Below, piece after piece: positions 54,776-64,000 of a stretch of DNA of 64,000 bases. A program made the position numbers and the translations under genes. The notes under the pieces were generated by a model. It ran no database searches. It was given only the letters and a program-made list of their open reading frames with translations, and had not been told where the DNA came from. Position 1 is the stretch's first letter; each line of letters opens with the position of its first letter. The DNA comes from Mixophyes australis (taxonomy: Eukaryota; Chordata; Amphibia; Anura; Limnodynastidae), in the NCBI GenBank assembly GCA_036250195.1, contig JAVHZZ010000010.1:80397257-80461256 (forward strand), written 5' to 3'.

Positions 54776-57700
54776 CTGCTGAAAATAAGACATCATTTAC
54801 TTTGCAGAAACAGGTGGTAGTGCTGACCGTTGAAGGCACAGTAGTCATTGAAGATGTTGTTGTAGAAGTAGTCATTTCTGGAGTTGTAAAACTTGTAAAA
54901 GTAGTTGAAGAGATATATGTGGTTAATGATGTGATACTTGTGGTTGGTGATGTAGAAGAAGTTAAGATTGTTGTTGTAGGATATGGAGATGTCGTAGTTC
55001 CAGATGTTGAAGTGACAGTAATAGTGTTTGAGGATGTGATAGTAGTAGAATATGTAGTTGGAGTTGTTGATAAAGTGGATTCTGAAGTTATCTCAGTTAC
55101 AGTTACTGTGGTGGATGTTGGAGGAGTAGTTGATACAGTGCTGGTTGGAGTTGATTCTGTAACAGTCACTGTAGTGGATGTTGGAGGAGTAGATAAAGTA
55201 GTAGGAGAAGTTGTAGACTCTGTAACAGTTACAGTTGTGGATGTTGGGGGACTAGTTGAAAGAGTGGTGGTTGGCGTTCCAGACGTAGTTGATACAGTGC
55301 TGGTGGGAGTTGAAGTTTCTGTAATGGTCACAGTAGTGGATGTTGGAGGAGTACTTGATACAGTGCTTGTGGATGTTGATGTCTCCGTAACAGTTACTGT
55401 GGTGGATGTTGGAGTTACAGAAGTAGAAGAAACTGTACTGGTTGGAGTTGTTCCTGTAACAGTCAATGTAGTGGATGTTGGAGGAGTAGATGAAGTAGTA
55501 GGAGAAGTTGTAGACTCTGTAACAGTTACAGTTGTGGATGTTGGGGAACTAGTTGAAAGAGTGGTGGTTGGCGTTCCAGAAGTAGTTGATACAGTGCTGG
55601 TGGGAGGTGAAGTTTCTGTAACGGTCACAGTAGTGGATGTTGGAGATGTAGTTGATACAGTGCTTGTGGATGTTGATGTCTCCGTAACAGTTACTGTGGT
55701 GGATGTTGGAGTTACAGAAGTAGAAGAAACTGTACTGGTTGGAGTTGTTCCTGTAACAGTCAATGTAGTGGATGTTGGAGGAGTAGATGAAGTAGTAGGA
55801 GAAGTTGTAGACTCTGTAACAGTTACAGTTGTGGATGTTGGGGAACTAGTTAAAAGAGTGCTGGTTGGCGTTCCAGAAGTAGTTGATACAGTGCTGGTGG
55901 GAGTTGAAGATTCTGTAATGGTCACAGTAGTGGATGTTGGAGGAGTAGTTGATACAGTGCTGGTGGGTGTTGTTGTCTCAGTAACAGATACTGTGGTGGT
56001 TGTTGGAGTTACAGAAGTAGAAGAAACTGTACTGGTTGGAGTTGTTTCTGTAACAGTCACTGTAGTGGATGTTGGAGTAGTTGACACAGTGCTGGTGGGT
56101 GTTGTTGTCTCCGTAACAGTTACTGTGGTGGATGTTGGAGTTACAGAAGTAGTAGAAACTGTACTGGTTGGAGTTGTTTCTGTAACAGTCACTGTAGTGG
56201 ATGTTGGAGGAGTATATGAAGTAGTAGGAGAAGTTGTAGACTCTGTAACAGTTACAGTTGTGAATGTTGGGGGACTAGTTGAAAGAGTACTGGTGGGTGT
56301 TGTCTCTGTAACAGTGGATGTTGGCGTTATAGAAGTAGTTGATACAGAGCTGGTGGGGGTTGAAGTTTCTGTAATAGTCACAGTAGTGGATGTTGGAGGA
56401 GTAGTTGATACAGTGCTGGTGGGTGTTGATGTCTCTGTAACAGTTACTGTGGTAGTTGTTGGAGTTACAGAAGTAGAAGAAACTGTACTGGTTGGAGTTA
56501 TTTCTGTACCAGTCACTATAGTGGATGTTGGAGGAGTATATGAAGTAGTAGGAGAAGTTGTAGACTCTGTAACAGTTACAGTTGTGAATGTTGGGGGACT
56601 AGTTGAAAGAGTGGTGGTTGGCGTTCCAGAAGTAGTTGATACAGTGCTGGTGGGCGTTGAAGTTTCTGTAATGGTCACAGTAGTGGATGTTGGAGGAGTA
56701 GGTGATACAGTGCTGGTGGGTGTTGTTGTCTCAGTAACAGTTAATGTAGTGGCTGTTGGAGTTACCGAAGTAGATGAAACTGTACTAGTTGGAGTTGTTT
56801 CTGTAACAGTCACTGTAATGGATGTTGGAGGGGAATATGAAGTAGTAGGGGACGTTGTAGACTCTATGACAGTTACAGTTGTGGATGTTGGAGGACTAGT
56901 TGAAAGAGTACTGGTGAGTGTTGTCTCTGTAACAGTAGACGTTGGCGTTCCAGAAGTAGTTGATACAGTGCTGGTGGGAGTTGAAGTTTCTGTAATGGTC
57001 ACAGTAGTGGATGTTGGTGGAGTACTTGATACAGTGCTTGTAGAAGTTGATGTCTCTGTAACAGTAATTGTGGTGGATGTTGGAGTTACAGAAGTAGAAG
57101 ATACTGTACTGGTTGGACTTGTTTCTGTAACAGTCAATGTAGTGGATGTTGGAGGAGTATATGAAGTAGTAGGAGAAGTTGTAGACTCTGTAACAGTTAC
57201 AGTTGTGGATGTTGGGGGACTAGTTGAAAGAGTGGTGGTTGGCGTTCCAGAAGTAGTTGATACAGTGCTGGTGGGAGTTGAAGATTCTGTAATGGTCACA
57301 GTAGTGGATGTTGGAGGAGTAGTTGATACAGTGCTGGTGGGTGTTGTTGTCTCAGTAACAGATACTGTGGTGGTTGTTGGAGTTACAGAAGTAGAAGAAA
57401 CTGTACTGGTTGGAGTTGTTTCTGTAACAGTCACTGTAGTGGATGTTGGAGGAGTAGTTGACACAGTGCTGGTGGGTGTTGTTGTCTCCGTAACAGTTAC
57501 TGTGGTGGATGTTGGAGTTACAGAAGTAGTAGAAACTGTACTGGTTGGAGTTGTTTCTGTAACAGTCACTGTAGTGGATGTTGGAGGAGTATATGAAGTA
57601 GTAGGAGAAGTTGTAGACTCTGTAACAGTTACAGTTGTGAATGTTGGGGGACTAGTTGAAAGAGTACTGGTGGGTGTTGTCTCTGTAACAGTGGATGTTG

Positions 57701-60700
57701 GCGTTATAGAAGTAGTTGATACAGAGCTGGTGGGGGTTGAAGTTTCTGTAATAGTCACAGTAGTGGATGTTGGAGGAGTAGTTGATACAGTGCTGGTGGG
57801 TGTTGATGTCTCTGTAACAGTTACTGTGGTAGTTGTTGGAGTTACAGAAGTAGAAGAAACTGTACTGGTTGGAGTTATTTCTGTACCAGTCACTATAGTG
57901 GATGTTGGAGGAGTATATGAAGTAGTAGGAGAAGTTGTAGACTCTGTAACAGTTACAGTTGTGAATGTTGGGGGACTAGTTGAAAGAGTGGTGGTTGGCG
58001 TTCCAGAAGTAGTTGATACAGTGCTGGTGGGCGTTGAAGTTTCTGTAATGGTCACAGTAGTGGATGTTGGAGGAGTAGGTGATACAGTGCTGGTGGGTGT
58101 TGTTGTCTCAGTAACAGTTAATGTAGTGGTTGTTGGAGTTACCGAAGTAGATGAAACTGTACTAGTTGGAGTTGTTTCTGTAACAGTCACTGTAATGGAT
58201 GTTGGAGGGGAATATGAAGTAGTAGGGGACGTTGTAGACTCTATGACAGTTACAGTTGTGGATGTTGGAGGACTAGTTGAAAGAGTACTGGTGAGTGTTG
58301 TCTCTGTAACAGTAGACGTTGGCGTTCCAGAAGTAGTTGATAAAGTGCTGGTGGGAGTTGAAGTTTCTGTAATGGTCACAGTAGTGGATGTTGGTGGAGT
58401 ACTTGATACAGTGCTTGTAGAAGTTGATGTCTCTGTAACAGTAATTGTGGTGGATGTTGGAGTTACAGAAGTAGAAGATACTGTACTGGTTGGACTTGTT
58501 TCTGTAACAGTCAATGTAGTGGATGTTGGAGGAGTATATGAAGTAGTAGGAGAAGTTGTAGACTCTGTAACAGTTACAGTTGTGGATGTTGGGGGACTAG
58601 TTGAAAGAGTGGTGGTTGGCGTTCCAGAAGTAGTTGATACAGTGCTGGTGGGAGTTGAAGTTTCTGTAATGGTCACAGTAGTGGATGTTGGAGGAGTAGT
58701 TGATACAGTGCCGGTGGGTGTTGTTGTCTCAGTAACAGTTACTGTGGTGGTTGTTGGAGTTACAGAAGTAATAGAAACTGAACTGGTGGGAGTTGTTTCT
58801 GTAACAGTCACTGTAGTGGATGTTGGAGGAGTAGTTGACACAGTGCTGGTGGGTGTTGTTGTCTCCGTAACAGTTACTGTGGTGGATGTTGGAGTTACAG
58901 AAGTAGAAGAAACTGTACTGGTTGGAGTTGTTTCTGTAACAGTCACTGTAGTGGATGTTGGAGGAGAATATGAAGTAGTAGGGGACGTTGCAGACTCTGT
59001 GACAGTTACAGTTGTAGATGTTGGAGGACTAGTTGAAAGAGTACTGGTGGGTGTTGTCTCTGTAACAGTGGATGTTGGCGTTATAGAAGTAGTTGATACA
59101 GAGCTGGTGGGGGTTGAAGTTTCTGTAATAGTCACAGTAGTGGATGTTGGAGAAGTAGTTGATACAGTGCTGGTGGGTGTTGTTGTCTCCGTAACAGTTA
59201 CTGTGGTGGTTGTTGGAGTTACAGAAGTAATAGAAACTGAACTGGTGGGAGTTGTTTCTGTAACAGTCACTGTAGTGGATATTGGAGGAGTAGTTGACAC
59301 AGTGCTGGTGGGTGTTGTTGTCTCCGTAACAGTTACTGTGGTGGATGTTGGAGTTACAGAAGTAGAAGCAACTGTACTGGTTGGAGTTGTTTCTGAAACA
59401 GTCACTGTAGTGGATGTTGGAGGAGAATATGAAGTAGTAGGGGACGTTGTAGACTCTGTGACAGTTACAGTTGTAGATGTTGGAGGACTAGTTGAAAGAG
59501 TACTGGTGGGTATTGTCTCTGTAACAGTGGATGTTGGCGTTATAGAAGTAGTTGATACAGTGCTGGTGGGGGTTGAATTTTCTGTAATAGTCACAGTAGT
59601 GGATGTTGGAGATGTAGTTGATACAGTGCTGGTTGGTGTTGTTGTCTCCGTAACAGTTACTGTGGTGGTTGTTGGAGTTACAGAAGTAGTATAAACTATA
59701 CTGGTTGGAGTTGTTTCTGTAACAGTCACTGTAGTGGATGTTGGAGGAGAATATGAAATAGTAGGGGACGTTGTAGACTCTGTGACAGTTACAGTTGTGG
59801 ATGTTGTAGGAGTGGTTGAAAGAGTAATGGTCGGTGTTGTCTCTGTAACAGTGGCAGTTGGCGTTATAGAAGAAGTTGATACAGAGCTGGTGGGAGTTGA
59901 AGTTTCTGTAATAGTCACAGTAGTGGATGTTGGAGGAGTAGATGATACAGTTCTGGTGGGTGTTGTTGTCTCCGAAGCAGTTACTGTAGTGGGTGTTGGC
60001 GTTACAGAAGTAGAAAAAACTGTACTGGTTGGAGTTGTTTCTGTAACAGTCACTGTAGTGGATGTTGGAGGAGAATATGAAGTAGTAGGGGACGTTGTAG
60101 ACTCTGTGACAGTTAAAGTTGTGGACGTTGGAGGACTAGATATAAGAGTACTGGTGGGTGTTGTCTCTGTAACAGTGGATGTTGGCGTTATAGAAGTAAT
60201 TGATACAGAGCTGGTGGGGGTTGAAGTTTCTGTAATAGTCACAGTAGTGGATGTTGGAGATGTAGTTGATACAGTGCTGGTGGGTGTTGTTGTCTCCGTA
60301 ACAGTTACTGTGGTGGATGTTGGAGTTACAGAAGTAGAAGAAACTGTACTGGTTGGGGTTGTTTCTGTAACAGTCACTGTAGTGGATGTTGGAGGAGTAG
60401 ATGAAGTAGTAGGAGAAGTTGTAGACTCTGTAACAGTTACAGTTGTGGATGTTGGGGAACTAGTTGAAAGAGTGGTGGTTGGCGTTCCAGAAGTAGGTGA
60501 TACAGTGCTGGTGGGAGGTGAAGTTTCTGTAACGGTCACAGTAGTGGATGTTGGAGATGTAGTTGATACAGTGCTTGTGGATGTTGATGTCTCCGTAACA
60601 GTTACTGTGGTGGATGTTGGAGTTACAGAAGTAGAAGAAACTGTACTGGTTGGGGTTGTTTCTGTAACAGTCACTGTAGTGGATATTGGAGGAGAATATG

Positions 60701-63700
60701 AAATAGTTGGGGACGTTGTAGACTCTGTGACAGTTACAGTTGTGGATGTTGGAGGACTAGTTGAAAGAGTACTGGTGGGTTTTGTCTCTGTAACAGTGGA
60801 AGTTGGCGTTATAGAAGTAGTTGATACAGAGCTGGTGGGAGTTGAAGTTTCTGTAATAGTCACAGTAGAGGATGTTGGAGGAGTAGTTGATACAGTGCTG
60901 GTGGGTGTTGTTGTCTCCGTAACAGTTACTGTAGTGGGTGTTGGAGTTACAGAAGTAGATGAAACTGTACTGGTTGGAGATGTTTCAGTAACAGTTACTG
61001 TAGTGGATGTTGGAGGAGAATATGAAGTAGTAGGGGACGTTGTAGACTCTGTGACAGTTACAATTGTGGATGTTGGGGGACTAGTTGAAAGAGTACTGGT
61101 GGTTGTTGTCTCTGTAACAGTGGAAGTTGGCGTTCCAGAAGTAGTTGATACAGTGCTGGTGGGAGTTGAAATCTCTGTTATTGTCACTGTAGTAGATATT
61201 GGTATAGTACTTGATACAGTGCTTGTGGGTGTTGTTGTCTCCTTAACAGTTACTTTGGTGGATGTTGGAGTTACAGAAGTAGAAGAAACTGTACTGGTTG
61301 GAGTTGTTTCTGTAACAGTCACTGTAGTGGATGTTGGAGGAGAATATGAAGTAGTAGGGGACGTTGTGGACTCTGTTACAGTTACAGTTGTGGATGTTGG
61401 AGGACTAGTTGAAAGAGTACTGGTGTGTGTTGTCTCTGTAACAATGGAAGTTGGCGTTATAACAGTAGTTGATACAAAGCTGGTGGGAGTTGAAGTTTCT
61501 GTAATAGTCACAGTAGTGGATGTTGGAGGAGTAGTTGATACAGTGCTGGTGGGTGTTGTTGTCTCTGTAACAGTTACTGTGGTGGATGTTGGAGTTACAG
61601 AAGTGGAAGAAACTGTACTGGTTGGAGATGTTTCTGTAACAGTCACTGTAGTGGATGTTGGAGGAGAATATGAAGTAGTAGGGGACGTTGTAGACTCCGT
61701 AACAGTTGCTGTGGTGGATGTTGGAGTTACAGAAGTAGAAGAAACTGTACTGGTTGGAGTTGTTTCTGTAACAGTCACTGTAATGGATGTTGGAGGAGAA
61801 TATGAAGTAGTAGGGGTTGTTGTAGACTCTGTGACAGTTACAGTTGTGGATGTTGTAGGAGTGGTTGAAAGAGTACTGGTGGGCGTTGTCTCTGTAACAG
61901 TGGAAGTTGGCGTTCCATAAGTAGTTGATACAGTGCTGGTGGGAGTTGAAGTTTCTGTAATGGTCACTGTAGTGGATTTTGGGGGAGTATTTGTTACAGT
62001 GCTGGTAGTAGTTGATGTTTCTGTAATGGTCACTGTAGTGGATGTTGGAGGAGTAGTTGGTACACTGCTGGTTGGTGATGTTGTCTCAGTAATGGTTACT
62101 GTGGTGGATGTTGGAGTTACAGAAGTAGAAGAAACTGTACTGGTTGGAGTTGTTTCTGTAACAGTCACTGTAGTGGATGTTGAAGGAGTATATGAAATAG
62201 TAGGGGATGTTGTAGTCTCTGTAACAGTTACAGTTGTGGATGTTGGAGTACTGGTGGGCGTTGTCTCTGTAACAGTGGAAGTTGGCGTTCTAGAAGTAGT
62301 TGATACAGTGCTGGTGGGAGTTGATGTTTCTGTAATGGTCACTGTAGTGGATGTTAGGGGAGTAGTTGTTACAGTGCTGGTGGGAGTTGATGTTTCTGTA
62401 ATGGTCACTGTAGTGGATGTTGGAGGAGTAGTTGGTACACTGCTGGTGGGTGATGTTGTCTCAGTAATGGTTACTGTGGTGGATGTTGGAGTTACAGAAG
62501 TAGAAGAAACTGTACTGGTCGGAGTTGTTTCTGTAACAGTCACTGTAGTGGATGTTGGAGGAGTATATGAAGTAGTAGGGGTTGTTGTAGACTCTGTGAC
62601 AGTTACAGTTGTGGATGTTGGATTAGTGGTTGAAAGAGTACTGGTGGGCGTTGTCTCTGTAACAGTGGAAGTTGGCGTTCCAGAAGTAGTTGATACAGTG
62701 CTGGTGGGAGTTGAAGTTTCTGTAATGGTCACTGTAGTGGATGTTGGGGGAGTAGTTGTTACAGTGCTGGTGGGAGTTGATGTTTCTGTAATGGTCGCTG
62801 TAGTGGATGTTGGAGGAGTAGTTGGTACACTGCTGGTGGGTGATGTTGTCTCAGTAATGGTTACTGTGGTGGATGTTGGAGTTACAGAAGTAGAAGAAAC
62901 TGTACTTGTCGGAGTTGTTTCTGTAACAGTCACTGTAGTGGATGTTGGGGGAGTAGTTGTTACAGTGCTGGTGGGAGTTGATGTTTCTGTAATGGTCACT
63001 GTAGTGGATGTTGGAGGAGTAGTTGGTACACTGCTGATGGGTATTGTTGTCTCAGTAACAGTTACAGTGGTTGATGTTGGAGTTACAGAAGTAGATGAAA
63101 CTGTACTGGTTGGACTTGTTTCTGTAACAGTCACTGTAGTGGATGTTGGAGAAGTATATGAAGTAGTAGGGGATGTTTTAGACTCTGTAACAGTTACAGT
63201 TGTGGATGTTGGAGGACTAGTTGAAAGTGTACTGGTGGGCGTTGTCTCTGTAACTGTGGAAGTTGGCGTTCCAGAAGTAGTTGATACAGTGCTGGTGGGA
63301 GTTGAAGTTTCTGTAATGGTCACAGTAGTGGATGTTGGGGGAGTAGTGTTTACAGTGCTGGTGGGTGTTGAAGTTTCTGTAATGGTCACAGTAGTAGATG
63401 TTGGAGGAGGAGTTGAGACAGTACTGGTGGAAGTTGTAGTCTCAATTGTATTGTTACAAACTTCATAACAGCATTCAATTCTTATATGGTAGTTGTAACA
63501 TGTTTCATTATTTTGCTGATCTTTGTTGTTACACACCAATCCATTCTGAAGGTCACATATATACTTTTGGGTGTTTACAGTTGTAATGGCGATTCCGTTT
63601 TCCACAGCTTCACATTCGATTTTGTTTTCAATTTCACCTTGTGCACAAATCTCGTTCCCTTTTGATTTAATGTTACTTATCATCTCGTTTTCACCTCCAT

Positions 63701-64000
63701 CAATGCCAGGTGATGGTGTATTCAGATTAAACCATGTTGTGTTGCGGCAATCCATTACAACGTCGCATCGATGTTTGGGGCTGGTGGGGAATGTTGTCAA
63801 TGTAGTGGATGTTGGAGGAGGAGTTGATAGCATGCTGGTGGGTGTTGCAGTCTCAGTTACTGTAATAATTGTTGATGATGGAAAAGTTGAAGGAGTTGTT
63901 TCAGTTGTTTTTGTTTCATTTGAGGTGGTGGTGAGTGGACTGGTTGTGGTTTCACAAATCGTACGACAGCATTCATATTTTATTCGGTAATTGTAGCATA
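54776..64000 (-). CDS. Gel-forming mucin, giant exon: CysD domains and PTS repeats (5' end outside window)
   Basis: The minus-strand frame is open over the whole 9.2 kb (3,074 codons). It starts at the window edge in the end of one CysD domain (C-Y-N-Y-R-I-K-Y-E-C-C-R-T-I-C), has a short Thr/Ser linker, then a complete CysD domain (about 63,770-63,460): CRNTTWFNLNTPSPGIDGG, I-x-x-K-G-N-E-I-C, I-E-C-E-A, I-C-D-L-Q-N-G-L-V-C, Y-H-I-R-I-E-C-C. From 63,440 to about 54,830 it is almost entirely Thr, Ser, Pro, Val and Glu in units of 19-23 residues beginning V-T-V-T-E or V-T-I-T-E, the heavily O-glycosylated PTS region of a secreted mucin. It ends C-F-C-K-V-N-D-V-L-F-S-A-G before the donor GTAAGC. 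Start codon, signal peptide and D1-D3 domains must lie upstream. Whether it is orthologous to MUC2, MUC5AC or MUC5B cannot be settled here. Confidence 0.92.
54830..63440 (-). repeat. PTS tandem repeats of the mucin, with higher-order structure
   Basis: Units of about 57-69 bp combine into higher-order blocks. Using the plus-strand marker GGCGTT (55,273, 55,570, 55,868, 56,323, 56,621 and onward), block lengths are mostly about 298, about 320-326 or about 455 bp. A further level is the 1,377-bp duplication described in the findings (about 55,866-58,655). Toward 62-63.4 kb the marker becomes sparse and blocks are longer (374-591 bp). Confidence 0.85.

Noticed and set aside
54718..63468. Plus-strand ORFs of 1,658, 728 and 511 codons (Val/Gly/Asp repeats)
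   Set aside because: They are antisense to the mucin PTS exon, contain no recognisable domain, and arise from repeat units whose length is a multiple of three. The minus strand has CysD domains, correct splice sites and consistent phases.

Overview
The window looks like a stretch of a large, repeat-rich vertebrate genome, most probably an anuran amphibian. The reasons are a gel-forming mucin gene with GT-AG introns, and a dense mixture of hAT, Tc1, Harbinger-type and TTAA-type DNA elements, L2-like LINEs, a tRNA-derived SINE family, a Penelope-like element and a tyrosine-recombinase (DIRS-type) remnant. The species is an inference; no database search was possible.

Layout. Bases 1-43,797 hold almost only mobile-element sequence and featureless AT-rich DNA. 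1-2,210 is the right end of a ZBED-type hAT element that carries an intronless, rearranged fragment of NSMCE2 in antisense. 2,997-7,260 holds a palindromic MITE, a truncated Tc1 element, a tyrosine-recombinase relic, a CpG-rich palindromic MITE and the 3' part of a Penelope-like element with a GIY-YIG endonuclease ORF. 8,343-10,544 is a 2.2 kb non-autonomous hAT element with an exact 8-bp target duplication. 11,690-13,480 and 31,547-32,330 are L2-like LINE copies. 22,046-27,328 is a nearly full-length 5.3 kb hAT element with a TATA box, an 11-copy 50-bp repeat array and a transposase broken by a few stops and frameshifts; it sits inside an older fold-back element. 33,024-33,541 is a short hAT element inserted into a Harbinger-type transposase relic.

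The one clear host gene lies on the minus strand from beyond base 64,000 down to the stop codon at 43,798-43,800: the 3' part of a secreted gel-forming mucin (MUC2/MUC5 type). I read ten coding pieces with consistent splice sites and phases: one giant exon (end of one CysD domain, a complete CysD domain, about 8.6 kb of Thr/Ser/Pro repeats), then nine small exons encoding cysteine-rich, VWC-like and CTCK (cystine-knot) segments, 3,657 residues in all. Two things set it apart from the textbook architecture. The VWD4 assembly expected between the PTS region and the VWC-like region is absent, and one small exon carries a long Gly-Ser repeat tract in the VWC-like region. Three of its introns contain MITEs with clear target duplications.

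No CRISPR array, rRNA, tRNA gene or prokaryotic feature is present. The very long plus-strand ORFs over 54.7-63.5 kb are antisense shadows of the mucin repeats.
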